Of a stretch of 64,000 nt of DNA, positions 7,074-16,264 are shown one piece after another. The notes below the pieces were generated by a model. The model saw only the letters and a list, made by a program, of their open reading frames with translations, was not told where the DNA came from and did no database searches. The stretch is from Paenibacillus vietnamensis (lineage in GTDB: Bacteria > Bacillota > Bacilli > Paenibacillales > Paenibacillaceae). Numbering within the stretch: position 1 is the stretch's first letter; every line of letters starts with the position of its first letter. Position numbers and translations under genes: made by a program. The stretch is taken from positions 1 through 64,000 of the forward strand of contig NZ_JAHMHW010000013.1 in NCBI RefSeq assembly GCF_020169515.1, read 5' to 3'.

Positions 7074-8720
7074 ATGATGTTACCTTGGAGCAAGAAGATC
7101 ATATGGGCCGCTTGCTGCGCCATGATCCTATCGTTTTTGACATGGCTCGCACCGGCGTCTTCGCCAGCCGTGTCCGCCGAAGCGGGCGAAACCTTCCTTC
7201 ATCCGGGGATGCTGTATCCGCAGGATGAGCTGGACCGGATGAAGCGAATGGTATCGGAACAAAAGGAGCCGTGGTACAGCTCTTGGAATTTGCTGCAAGC
7301 AAACCCGCTGGCCAAGCCCGAATACCGGAATAATTTTCATGAAATTGTGTACCGTAATGATCTTGTGAACGGAAGCAAAGGCAACGGGGACTTGCAAAAC
7401 AGTGCGTCGGCCGCTCTGCTGCAAGCGGTCGAATGGGCCGTAACGGGCGACCGTGTATATGCCGATAACGCTATTCGGATTTTGAACGGCTGGTCGAACG
7501 TTTTGACTTCAATACAAGGACGTGATGCGCAATTAGCTGCCAGCTTGTACGGATACAAGCTGCTCAACGCAGCTGAAATTATCCGGCATACGGATGCCGG
7601 GTGGGCGGAGGCGGATATTGTACGTTTTACCGGTATGATGTACGGGATCTTTTATCCGATCGTCAGCACGTACGGGCAAGTGAACGGAGGCTGGGCGAAC
7701 GGGAACTGGGACGCCGCAGATACGCTGTTCGTTATCTGCCTCGGCGTGTTCGCGGACGATGAATCCTTATACAAGGAAGCTGTAGATTATTTCAAGCACG
7801 GTGAAGGCAACGGCTCGCTGCTTCATTATGTTCAAACCGGATACGGCCAGCTCCAGGAGAGCGGCCGCGACCAGGCCCATTCCCAGCTGGGAATCGGACT
7901 GCTCTCGATGACGGCCGAGATCGGTTATAACCAGAGGAAGGCGAGCGAGTACGGCGCCGATATGGTATCCTATCCGGACAATTCTTATCTGCTCCTGAAA
8001 GGAGCCGAATATGCGGCACAGTACGGACTCGGGTATGACGTTCCGTATACGCCCCTTCCGGGTATCGGATATACAAAGCCATGGTGGCCGAACGAAGTTG
8101 TCTCCCCGCTCAATCGGGGGCAGTTCCGACCAATGTACCATCAAATCTGGAGCTTGTATCGGGATAAATTGAAGCTGCCGGTATCCGAATTAAAATACAC
8201 AAAAGAGGTGCTGGATCGCTACCGGCTGGATGTGTTTTATTTGGACCATCCTTCGTATGGAGGTTTGCTGGATGCGGAACATCCCGCACCGGCCCCTATC
8301 AAGATGAATGTCTCGATCCGATCGGAAGGGAAGCTTAGGAAAGACGCGTCCACAGGAACGTTCTTAAGCGCGCCGGAGGCGGATGCTCCGGTAACCGTTT
8401 CCTCTCTGGATGAAAATGAGGCCAGCATGTATGAAGCGGTGTATTGGAATGTTGAGAACCGCTTTGCTTTCCGTTCCCGCGCTACGGGGTTATATTTATC
8501 CGTACAACCGGATGGAACCGTCCTGGCCAACGCGACGGAAATCGGTGATCGAGAGACGTTCCTTTATGCGGAAACCGGCAACGGAAACGGAACGCTTCGT
8601 GCGTTAAGCAACGGGTTGTACATCGCTGTCGATCCGGTTTCGTACGTGGTGCGGGCGGACAAGACCCGGGTGGCGGACGACTACGCAAGGTGGATTCTCC
8701 TGTACCCGGAACGAAAATAA
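7074..8720 (+). CDS. Secreted alginate-lyase-superfamily protein with C-terminal beta-trefoil-like domain
   Basis: A 548-aa secreted protein. A signal peptide spans residues 1-35 (KK, hydrophobic core, cleavage after VSA). Residues about 40-390 form an (alpha/alpha) toroid of the alginate lyase superfamily, with NGGWANGNWDAADT (about 207-220) and GRDQAHSQLGIG (about 264-275), where the N/H/Y-rich segments usually carry catalytic residues. Residues about 405-548 look like a fascin/ricin-type beta-trefoil (FAFRSRATGLYLSV), likely a glycan-binding module. AAGGAGG precedes ATG 7074. It is monocistronic, ended by a terminator at 8729, and stands just upstream of a YesM/YesN sensor pair and sugar transporter. 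The substrate, a uronate or glucuronan-like polymer, is inferred. Confidence 0.82.
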   Translation: MMLPWSKKIIWAACCAMILSFLTWLAPASSPAVSAEAGETFLHPGMLYPQDELDRMKRMVSEQKEPWYSSWNLLQANPLAKPEYRNNFHEIVYRNDLVNGSKGNGDLQNSASAALLQAVEWAVTGDRVYADNAIRILNGWSNVLTSIQGRDAQLAASLYGYKLLNAAEIIRHTDAGWAEADIVRFTGMMYGIFYPIVSTYGQVNGGWANGNWDAADTLFVICLGVFADDESLYKEAVDYFKHGEGNGSLLHYVQTGYGQLQESGRDQAHSQLGIGLLSMTAEIGYNQRKASEYGADMVSYPDNSYLLLKGAEYAAQYGLGYDVPYTPLPGIGYTKPWWPNEVVSPLNRGQFRPMYHQIWSLYRDKLKLPVSELKYTKEVLDRYRLDVFYLDHPSYGGLLDAEHPAPAPIKMNVSIRSEGKLRKDASTGTFLSAPEADAPVTVSSLDENEASMYEAVYWNVENRFAFRSRATGLYLSVQPDGTVLANATEIGDRETFLYAETGNGNGTLRALSNGLYIAVDPVSYVVRADKTRVADDYARWILLYPERK

Positions 8721-8728
8721 AACCATAG

Positions 8729-8777
8729 GAACCGAATGTCCGGGATTTCCAGTCCCCGGCGTTCGGCTCTTTTTTTT
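8729..8777 (+). terminator. Intrinsic terminator after the lyase gene
   Basis: Stem GAACCGAATGTCCGGG pairs with CCCGGCGTTCGGCTC, followed by eight T. It separates the lyase from the two-component operon. Confidence 0.88.
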
Positions 8778-8907
8778 GGGGGGGATAGACCCAGGTGAAA
8801 TTTTTTATATAATGGATATGACATCTGATGGACGGCCTCTGCTCGACCGCTCCACCCGAGCGTCCGCTTCCTGATTGAATACGCTTACCTCTAAGGGGGT
8901 TGACCGA

Positions 8908-10725
8908 GTGCCCGGAACTTCATACATCACTTCCGTCACGAACAACATTCAAATCCGCAGCAAACTGATCATGACTTATCTGCTTGTCGTTTTTTTGCCC
9001 GTCATTACCGTAGGGCTGCTGCTGACGCATTCCTTGCGCGGGCAGTCGGTGGAGCATGCGGTTATGCAGTCCACGAACAACGTGGAAAAAATCCGGAAGC
9101 AAATTGAGGAAACGCTGAAAATTCCTTACGATGTGTCCAACACACTTTACTTTGACCAGCAATTGAAGAATATTATCGACCGGCAGTACGAATCGGACCT
9201 GGAGGTTTACAACGCCTACGAGGGTTACGACGATTTTACGAATTTTCAGGAGCTGTATAAAGAGATCGCCGGCATCCGGTTATATGCGTTCAATGACACG
9301 CTGCTCGAAAACTGGTCGATCTTCAAAATCAGCGAAAAGATCCGGTCCGAAGCCTGGTTTCAGGAGACCCGAACAAACCGCGGGAGAGTCGGCTGGTATT
9401 ATATGCCGGATCCGACCAGAGGAGATGGCGACTATTTAAGCTTGTCCCGCCAAATTTTTAACAAAAGCATGAAGCCGATCGGCATTCTGGTGATGACGGT
9501 TAATCCGGGAAAACTTCAGTCGATCTTGAGCCGGGAGCCTTTCGAGACGATGCTGGTCACGGAGCACAGCGATATTATCGTGTCGACGAACCCGGCCTTG
9601 ACCGGGCAATCTCTTCAAAGGCTGGGCCTTAGCGATTCGATCGGGCCCGGGATGACCGAACCGGAGACGGCAAGCTATATGGGGGAGAAGGTCAAAATCA
9701 TTTCCCGCTCCATCCGGCTGGAATACAGCGACGATTCCTTAAGCATCGTAAGCGTCATCCCGCTGGAGTCGATTTTAAAGGAATCAAAAAACATCAGCTA
9801 CATCGCGTACGCGATCATCGGCAGCAGCCTGATTCTGTCTACCCTGATGATTCTTTATTTTTCCGGCATGCTGAGCAAGCGGATCCATGTGCTCAGCCGC
9901 GATTTGAGAAAGGTGGCGATGGGCGATTTGACGCTCCGGTCCGTCGTCCGGGGAGGTGACGAGGTCGGCCAGCTGTCCCGCCATTTCAACTTCATGGTCA
10001 GCAGCATCGAGACGCTCGTCCGGCAGCTGGGAGAGGAGCAGAGGCAAAACCACGAGCTGCAGCTGAATCACAACGAGATGAAGTTCCGCATGCTTGTGAG
10101 CCAGGTGAATCCCCATTTCTTGTTCAATGTGCTGGAGACCGTCCGTATGAAAGCGCACTGCCAGAACGAGCATGAGATCGCGAATACGTTAATGGCGCTT
10201 GGGAACCTGCTGAGGCACAGTCTCGAGATCGGCCGGCAGCCGGTCCCTCTGCAGCGGGAAATGGAGTTCGTCCGCATGTATTTGGACATTCAGCAGTTCC
10301 GGTTCGGCGACAGGCTCTCGTATTCGCTTCCGGAAGATGAGGACATGGAAGGGATCGATATTTTGCCGATGCTGCTGCAGCCGGTCGTGGAAAACGCCAT
10401 CGTGCACGGCATCGAGAGCAAGCTCGGGAAGGGGCAGCTGGACATTAAAATGATCCGCGAATCGACCCACATGACCATCCAGGTGTCCGATAACGGCAGC
10501 GGGATCGAGCCGGACCGGCTGGCGGCGGTCGAAGCGTCGTTAAACGAGGCGGATGACCATACCGAGCAGAGGATCGGCCTGCGAAACGTGCATCACCGCA
10601 TCAAGCTGCATTACGGATCCGAATACGGGATTGAGATAACGAGCAGGGCAGGCCATGGGACGAAGGTCGTCATGAGGCTGCCGATCCGAAAGGGGGACGA
10701 GCATGTACAAGCTGTTGATTATTGA
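8908..10725 (+). CDS. YesM-type sensor histidine kinase
   Basis: A membrane sensor kinase of the YesM/LytS-like class, 606 aa from GTG 8908, which has AAGGGGG 8 nt upstream; an upstream TTG at 8875 lacks a site. A first TM segment lies near residues 17-37, then an extracellular dCACHE-like sensing region to about 295, a second TM (about 297-317), HAMP, His_kinase domain with QVNPHFLFNVLE (phosphoacceptor His), and an HATPase domain with NAIVHG and DNGSGI. It overlaps the response regulator by 23 bp. Such pairs sense extracellular oligosaccharide or a solute-binding protein and switch on the adjacent CUT1 transporter (12388-16018). Confidence 0.93.
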   Translation: MPGTSYITSVTNNIQIRSKLIMTYLLVVFLPVITVGLLLTHSLRGQSVEHAVMQSTNNVEKIRKQIEETLKIPYDVSNTLYFDQQLKNIIDRQYESDLEVYNAYEGYDDFTNFQELYKEIAGIRLYAFNDTLLENWSIFKISEKIRSEAWFQETRTNRGRVGWYYMPDPTRGDGDYLSLSRQIFNKSMKPIGILVMTVNPGKLQSILSREPFETMLVTEHSDIIVSTNPALTGQSLQRLGLSDSIGPGMTEPETASYMGEKVKIISRSIRLEYSDDSLSIVSVIPLESILKESKNISYIAYAIIGSSLILSTLMILYFSGMLSKRIHVLSRDLRKVAMGDLTLRSVVRGGDEVGQLSRHFNFMVSSIETLVRQLGEEQRQNHELQLNHNEMKFRMLVSQVNPHFLFNVLETVRMKAHCQNEHEIANTLMALGNLLRHSLEIGRQPVPLQREMEFVRMYLDIQQFRFGDRLSYSLPEDEDMEGIDILPMLLQPVVENAIVHGIESKLGKGQLDIKMIRESTHMTIQVSDNGSGIEPDRLAAVEASLNEADDHTEQRIGLRNVHHRIKLHYGSEYGIEITSRAGHGTKVVMRLPIRKGDEHVQAVDY

Positions 10726-12244
10726 CGACGAGCCGATCATCCGGCTGGGCCTGCGCACGATCGTCGATTGGAAGGCATTCGGCATCCGGCTCGGCGGAGA
10801 GGCGGATAATGGCATTGACGGCCTGCGGTTATGTGAGGAGCTTGAGCCGGATATCGTCATCGTGGACATCAAGATGCCGGGCATGGACGGATTAAAGCTG
10901 ATCGAGGAAGCGAGAAAGGCCGGCATCACATGCGATTTCCTTGTGCTGAGCGGCTTTTCCGAATTCGCATACGCCCAGAAAGCGATGGAGTTCGGCGTAC
11001 GCTCCTTTCTGCTTAAGCCGATTAACCCGAAGGAGCTGGAAGCGAAGCTGGGCAGCCTGCGAACGGAGTGGGAGCAGAGGAGCCGCGAGAAGGAGCACCG
11101 GCAGCAATTCCGGAGCATCCGGGCGGAGCAGGCCCTTCAGGAGCTGCTGCAAACCGGACGTATGCCTTCGGGCGAGGAGGACGCCGGCATGCTCGCAGCC
11201 GGGCTGGCGCTGCCATGGGACGAATACCGGATTGTGCTGATTGGCGGCGAAAGGCATGGAATCGAGCCCGCTGCGGCAGCCGGGCTGAGCTCAAGCCTGA
11301 AGGGGCATCTGGCTTCGCTTGGGCTGCGGGGAACGGCGTTCCTTTGCGGGGCATGCTTATGTGTGCTGACGGACAAGCCGGTCCAGGCATCCGAGCTTGA
11401 GGAATGCTTTGCCGGCGCGGAAGATACATTCGGGCTGAAGCTTGTACTGTCCGAAGGGGAACCCGTCTCTGATTTCGGCCGGCTGACGGACAGCTATTTG
11501 CCCGCGCTGGAGAGAATGAACGAGCGGTTTTTTTATTCCCGGTCAGGCCGCCTTATTGTCGGGGAGAGCCGGGAAGCGGGCGCTGAGCTGCCGCAGCATT
11601 TGTTATTCCTGGAGCAGCGCGCGGAAGAGGCGGCGCAGTCGGTTGCATCCGGCAGCCTGGAGGCGATCGCCTGTTTGCTGGATAGTACCGAGCGGCTGCT
11701 TCGCAGGTCAGGCTGGGGAGAGCGGCGGGTCAAAGCGGCCGTGATCGCCTTGTATACCGAAATGATGAACCGTCTGACGGCGATCGACGAGCGGATGAAG
11801 GGCTTGTACACGCCGGTCGGCGAGGTCGTCCATCAGGCGGAGAGCTTGCCTACGCTGCGGGATGTCCGGCAATACGTAGAAGCGGAGCTGTTAAATTTGG
11901 CGGAGGAGTGGAGAAGCAGCCGCAAAAGCGACGGCTTCTCGGCCATATTGGACTATATCGCCGAGCATTGCGGTTCCGATCTGGGGCTGGAAAGCCTGGC
12001 GGAACTGTTCCATTACAACAAATCGTATTTGGGCAAAAAGTTCAGGTCGGAGACGGGCGAATCGTTCGGCAGCTATCTCGACCGCGTCCGGATGGACAAA
12101 GCCAAGCGCCTGCTCGCGGGCGGAGCCAAAGTATACGAGACGGCCGGCATGGTCGGGTACGCAAGCGTGGACTACTTTCATCTCAAATTCAAAAAGCATG
12201 TGGGACAATCCCCGTCTTCCTACCGCGAACAATGGGGCAATTGA
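10703..12244 (+). CDS. YesN-type response regulator with AraC output domain
   Basis: A 513-aa regulator. The N-terminal receiver (residues 1-120) has IIDDEP, the phosphoaspartate in VDIKMPG (about 54) and the KP motif. A variable middle region (130-400) is followed by an AraC/XylS double helix-turn-helix (about 410-510, ending SPSSYREQ). The start overlaps the kinase gene, so translation is coupled. A terminator follows directly, and a perfect 11-bp inverted repeat lies ahead of the transporter operon, making that operon the likely target. Confidence 0.93.
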   Translation: MYKLLIIDDEPIIRLGLRTIVDWKAFGIRLGGEADNGIDGLRLCEELEPDIVIVDIKMPGMDGLKLIEEARKAGITCDFLVLSGFSEFAYAQKAMEFGVRSFLLKPINPKELEAKLGSLRTEWEQRSREKEHRQQFRSIRAEQALQELLQTGRMPSGEEDAGMLAAGLALPWDEYRIVLIGGERHGIEPAAAAGLSSSLKGHLASLGLRGTAFLCGACLCVLTDKPVQASELEECFAGAEDTFGLKLVLSEGEPVSDFGRLTDSYLPALERMNERFFYSRSGRLIVGESREAGAELPQHLLFLEQRAEEAAQSVASGSLEAIACLLDSTERLLRRSGWGERRVKAAVIALYTEMMNRLTAIDERMKGLYTPVGEVVHQAESLPTLRDVRQYVEAELLNLAEEWRSSRKSDGFSAILDYIAEHCGSDLGLESLAELFHYNKSYLGKKFRSETGESFGSYLDRVRMDKAKRLLAGGAKVYETAGMVGYASVDYFHLKFKKHVGQSPSSYREQWGN

Positions 12245-12250
12245 CCGGCC

Positions 12251-12285
12251 GACGTCATGCGGGCTGCGCATGATGTCTTTTTTTT
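12251..12285 (+). terminator. Intrinsic terminator after the two-component pair
   Basis: Stem GACGTCATGCG / GCGCATGATGTC with a 4-nt loop and eight T. Confidence 0.88.
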
Positions 12286-12314
12286 GCATGATTCATGTCC
12301 TCTGTGTATGGTAC

Positions 12315-12360
12315 TGTATTCGCTTCCGCTCGTTTATAGTTAACCCTGTAAGCGAATACA
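12315..12360. promoter_or_regulatory. Perfect 11-bp inverted repeat upstream of the transporter operon
   Basis: TGTATTCGCTT (12315-12325) and AAGCGAATACA (12350-12360) are exact inverse complements separated by 24 bp, and end 27 bp before the first permease start. No T-run follows, so it is not a terminator. It is a candidate operator for the adjacent YesN-type regulator or an mRNA leader hairpin. Confidence 0.5.
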
Positions 12361-12387
12361 ACGAATGCAAAGGAGAGTTACAAGGGG

Positions 12388-13347
12388 ATGGAAAATTTAA
12401 GCCTGTTGCAGCCCGCCACGGCCGTTCCGGCCCGCAAAAGATCAAAGTGGCGGCTCGCATTCGAGCAGCGCTATCTGTTTCTCATGTCGCTGCCGTTCGT
12501 CATCTGGTTGTTTGTTTTCAGTTATTTGCCCCTCTGGGGCTGGACGATGGCGTTTCAGAAATTTAAGCCGGGCAGAACGTTCGGCGAGCAGCAGTGGGTG
12601 GGGCTGGACAATTTTGTGCAGCTGTTCCGGGAACCTCATTTTTACATGGTGCTGCGCAATACGCTGGCCATGAGCTTTATGGGGCTCGCGGTCGGCTATA
12701 CGATTCCGGTCGTGTTCGCCATTTTGCTGAACGAGATCAGGTGGTCGCCGTTTAAACGCAGCATTCAAACGATATCCTATCTGCCGCATTTTGTGTCCTG
12801 GGTCGTTGTGGCGGGGATTATTACGAAGATGCTTTCCACGGACGGGGGTATCGTGAACGAAATTTTATTGGCTCTGAACCTCATCGATCAGCCGATTCAG
12901 TTTATGGCCAAGGGAGAATGGTTCTGGGGCATCGTGACGATGTCCGACCTGTGGAAGGAAATGGGCTGGAATTCGATTATTTTCCTGGCCGCCATTTCCG
13001 GCATCGACAACGAGCAGTACGAAGCCGCCAAGGTGGACGGGGCGAGCAGGCTCCGGCGGATGTGGCATATTACGCTTCCGGGAATACGGCCGACGCTGAT
13101 GGTTATGCTGATTTTATCGATCGGCTGGCTGACGAGCATCGGCTTTGAGAAGCAGTACCTGCTCGGCAACTCGCTGGTGCAGGATTACTCGGAAGTGCTT
13201 GATTTGTACGTTCTGAATTACGGCATCAATTTGGGCCGGTATTCGTTCGGAACGGCGATCGGCATCGTCAATTCACTGGTGGCGATCACGCTGCTGCTGC
13301 TGTCGAACCGGATATTCAAACGGATCACGAACGAAAGCGTAATATAA
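12388..13347 (+). CDS. CUT1 ABC transporter permease, LplB/YteP-like
   Basis: A 319-aa inner-membrane permease of the LplB/YteP type with six predicted TM segments, the first at about residues 30-50. The EAA loop lies near residues 210-235 (EAAKVDGASRLRRMWHITLP) and contacts the ATPase. AAAGGAG lies upstream of ATG 12388. First gene of a three-gene operon with a second permease and a solute-binding lipoprotein; no ATPase is encoded, so a shared MsmX-like ATPase elsewhere is expected. The substrate is probably an oligosaccharide, perhaps the product of the lyase at 7074. Confidence 0.92.
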   Translation: MENLSLLQPATAVPARKRSKWRLAFEQRYLFLMSLPFVIWLFVFSYLPLWGWTMAFQKFKPGRTFGEQQWVGLDNFVQLFREPHFYMVLRNTLAMSFMGLAVGYTIPVVFAILLNEIRWSPFKRSIQTISYLPHFVSWVVVAGIITKMLSTDGGIVNEILLALNLIDQPIQFMAKGEWFWGIVTMSDLWKEMGWNSIIFLAAISGIDNEQYEAAKVDGASRLRRMWHITLPGIRPTLMVMLILSIGWLTSIGFEKQYLLGNSLVQDYSEVLDLYVLNYGINLGRYSFGTAIGIVNSLVAITLLLLSNRIFKRITNESVI

Positions 13348-13356
13348 GGGGGCGCC

Positions 13357-14262
13357 ATGATGAGAATGCAACGAAAAATAAATCCCGGCGAGCTCGCCTT
13401 CGAAACCGCATTATATCTCTTTATGATTGTGGTCGGAATTACGACGCTGTACCCGTTTCTTAATGTGCTGGCGATATCGCTCAACGATTCGACCGATTCG
13501 GTGCGGGGCGGCATCTATCTGGTGCCCCGAATCTTCACCTGGGATAATTACGGCCAAATCTTCACCTACAGCAACCTGCTGGTCGCCTTTCAAAATTCGG
13601 TGCTCCGGACCGTGATCGGCACGATCGTCGGCGTGTTCAGCTCCGCGATGGTCGCATACGTGCTAAGCCGCAAGGATTTTATCGCCAGAAAGCCGGTTTC
13701 CCTGGTTTTTGTGCTGACGCTTTATTTTTCCGGCGGGCTGATTCCGATGTATATGCTGATGCGCGATCTTCATTTGATCAACAGCTTCTGGGTGTACATT
13801 CTGCCGGGCATCGTGAACGCGTGGAACATTTTCGTCATCCGCTCCTATATGGACGGTCTTCCGTACAGCCTGCAGGAGTCGGCCAAAATAGACGGGGCAT
13901 CCGACCTGACGATCTTCTTCCGGATCATCCTGCCGCTGTGCAAGCCGGTGCTTGCGACGATCGCGTTGTTCGTTGCGGTAGGCCAATGGAATTCGTGGTT
14001 CGATACGTTCATTTACAACAGCAGCGCCCAGCACTTATCGACGCTGCAGTATGAGCTGATGAAAATATTGGCGAACACGACGGCGGGAGCAAGCAGCGCG
14101 GATGCGGCGAGGGCGGGCGATCCGTCCGTAGCGGCCCGCGTGTCGCCGGAGTCGATCCGGGCGGCGATTACGATCGTAGCTACCCTTCCGATATTGACCA
14201 TATACCCGTTTTTGCAAAAATACTTCGTCAGCGGCTTGACGCTGGGCGCGGTGAAAAGCTAG
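13357..14262 (+). CDS. CUT1 ABC transporter permease, LplC/YtcP-like
   Basis: The 301-aa partner permease of the LplC/YtcP type, with six TM segments and an EAA loop near residue 170 (ESAKIDGASDLTIFFRIILP). It starts 9 bp after the first permease with AAGGGGG ahead; ATG 13360 is an equally good start. The C terminus ends YFVSGLTLGAVKS, the usual end of this family. A small alanine-rich insertion (about residues 237-258) lies before the last TM segment. Confidence 0.92.
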   Translation: MMRMQRKINPGELAFETALYLFMIVVGITTLYPFLNVLAISLNDSTDSVRGGIYLVPRIFTWDNYGQIFTYSNLLVAFQNSVLRTVIGTIVGVFSSAMVAYVLSRKDFIARKPVSLVFVLTLYFSGGLIPMYMLMRDLHLINSFWVYILPGIVNAWNIFVIRSYMDGLPYSLQESAKIDGASDLTIFFRIILPLCKPVLATIALFVAVGQWNSWFDTFIYNSSAQHLSTLQYELMKILANTTAGASSADAARAGDPSVAARVSPESIRAAITIVATLPILTIYPFLQKYFVSGLTLGAVKS

Positions 14263-14326
14263 CCTGTCCCCGGCATGAACAGTTCATCTGTTGCTGCATA
14301 GATAAAAAATTTCAGGAGGGTTATGC

Positions 14327-16018
14327 ATGAGAAAAAAAAGCAAGCTTCTTGCACTGTCCATGGCAAGTGTAATGGTCATCCTGTCCGCCTGTACCGGCTC
14401 GAATTCGGGCGGAAATGCATCCGAGGGCAATGAGGCGAATGCCGGAGCAAACGGCGGCAGTCCGGAGCCGATTACGCTCACGATGTTTTCGGCCGATATG
14501 AACACGAATTACGAGAACATGAAAAGCGACGTAGGCAAAAAAATTACGGAATTGACCGGCGTCAAGCTGGAGATCGATTATCCGGTCGGCGATCCGAAGC
14601 AGAAAATTTCCTTAATGGCGGCCAGCAACGAATATCCGGATCTCATCTTTGCCAAAAACGAGGTGAATATGCTCGTCGAAGCGGGCGGCCTCATCGACCT
14701 GGCTCCGCTGATCGAGGAGTATGGGCCGAATATCAAGAAGCTTTACGGCGATTATTTGAAGCGGCTGCGCTGGAGCAAGGACGACCCTTCGATCTACTTC
14801 CTCGGCGCGTACGGGGTGAACGAGGTGCAGTGGAAGCCGAAGGACGGCTTCATGCTTCAGCATGACGTCGTGAAGGAGCTCGGCTATCCGGAAATAAAAA
14901 CGGTCAAGGATTTCGAAAACGCCATTCGGGCTTATTTGGAGAAGCACCCGACGATCGACGGGCAGCCGACGATCGGCCTCTCGCTGCTGGCGGATGACTG
15001 GCGCATTGCGCAATCCGTGACGAACCCGGCCGTCTTCTCGACGGGCGGCTCCGATGACGGGGAATGGTATATCGACGAAACGACTCAGAAGCCCGTTGTC
15101 CATTTTACCCGCCCGGAGGAAAAGGAATATTTTAAATGGCTGAACCATATGTACAATTCCGGCTTGATCGATCCGGAAAGCTTCGTGCAGAAATACGATC
15201 AATATAAAGCGAAAATCGCCTCCGGGCGCGTGCTTGGCCTGATCGATTCCGAATGGCAGTTCCGCGAGCCGATGCAGGCGCTCAGACAGGCCGGCAAGGA
15301 CGAAAGAACGTACGGCATGTATCCGGTCACGCTGAATGAAACCTTCCAGAACAGAAACTTCCAAAGCCCCGGTTATTCCGGCGGCGTAGGCGTCGCGATA
15401 TCCAAGGACGCGAAGGATCCGGTGCGCGCCATCAAGTTCCTGGACTGGCTGTGCTCCGACGAGGCGCAAATTTTGAACAACTGGGGCGTCGAAGGGATCC
15501 ACTACACGATCCAGGACGGAAAACGCGTCATCTCCAAGGAAGAGATGGCTAAGCGCACAACGGATCCGGAGTACGGCAAGAAAACGGGCATTGGCGTATA
15601 TTTGTATCCGTTCCCTGAATACGGAGCGGGCGTAACGGATGCAACCGGTCAAACATACAAAATCGAAAACGAACAGCAAATTATCGATTCTTATTCCGAT
15701 GTAGAAAAAGAAGTGCTGGCAGGCTACGGCGCCAAAATGTGGAAGGATCTGTATCCGCAGTCATCCGAGTTTCCGGTCAAGCCTTGGGGCTCGGCGTGGC
15801 AGATCAACATTCCGCAGGATACGGACGGCGCCATTACGATGCAGAAGTCGCTCGAACTGCTTAGAAAAAGAGTGCCCGAGATGATCATGGCGAAGCCCGA
15901 GCAGTTCGACGGACTTTGGGATTCGTTCCAGGCCGAGCTGGACAAGGCCGGCGTGCACGAGCTGGAGAAGCAGTTCGAAGGGCTGCTGAAGGATAAGATC
16001 GCTTTGTTTAACGACTAA
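14327..16018 (+). CDS. Extracellular solute-binding lipoprotein, LplA-like
   Basis: A 563-aa lipoprotein with signal peptide and lipobox LSAC (Cys22), a Gly/Asn/Ala-rich linker, and the large LplA-type binding domain typical of oligosaccharide-binding proteins. CAGGAGGG precedes ATG 14327. It is the third gene of the transporter operon and is followed by the repeated terminator module at 16047. It should capture glycan fragments at the cell surface for the two permeases and may also present ligand to the YesM-type sensor. Confidence 0.92.
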   Translation: MRKKSKLLALSMASVMVILSACTGSNSGGNASEGNEANAGANGGSPEPITLTMFSADMNTNYENMKSDVGKKITELTGVKLEIDYPVGDPKQKISLMAASNEYPDLIFAKNEVNMLVEAGGLIDLAPLIEEYGPNIKKLYGDYLKRLRWSKDDPSIYFLGAYGVNEVQWKPKDGFMLQHDVVKELGYPEIKTVKDFENAIRAYLEKHPTIDGQPTIGLSLLADDWRIAQSVTNPAVFSTGGSDDGEWYIDETTQKPVVHFTRPEEKEYFKWLNHMYNSGLIDPESFVQKYDQYKAKIASGRVLGLIDSEWQFREPMQALRQAGKDERTYGMYPVTLNETFQNRNFQSPGYSGGVGVAISKDAKDPVRAIKFLDWLCSDEAQILNNWGVEGIHYTIQDGKRVISKEEMAKRTTDPEYGKKTGIGVYLYPFPEYGAGVTDATGQTYKIENEQQIIDSYSDVEKEVLAGYGAKMWKDLYPQSSEFPVKPWGSAWQINIPQDTDGAITMQKSLELLRKRVPEMIMAKPEQFDGLWDSFQAELDKAGVHELEKQFEGLLKDKIALFND

Positions 16019-16046
16019 CCGGTGTGACGAAAATCGGAATGGAAGC

Positions 16047-16092
16047 AAATGGCGGTGCGAAGGGACGATCTGTCCCTGCACCGTCTTTTTTT
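16047..16092 (+). terminator. Intrinsic terminator, copy 2 of the repeated module
   Basis: The hairpin AAATGGCGGTGCGAAGGGA / TCCCTGCACCGTC with eight T closely matches the module at 6523-6568, including upstream GTGACGAAAATC at 16024. The arms differ from copy 1 mainly in the loop and distal stem. Confidence 0.85.
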
Positions 16093-16264
16093 GCTTTTGA
16101 TCTATTGCTAATGTAAAAATCGCACAATACAGGGTTTAGGCGTCATTTCTGGCCATTAAAAATGACGGCCGAATTGAAGCAATGGCCATAGCCACGACGA
16201 GAATACCGCTTCAACTTCCGCATAAATTTAGGTAGAAGCTTTATGACGAAAGGGAGCGGTACCA

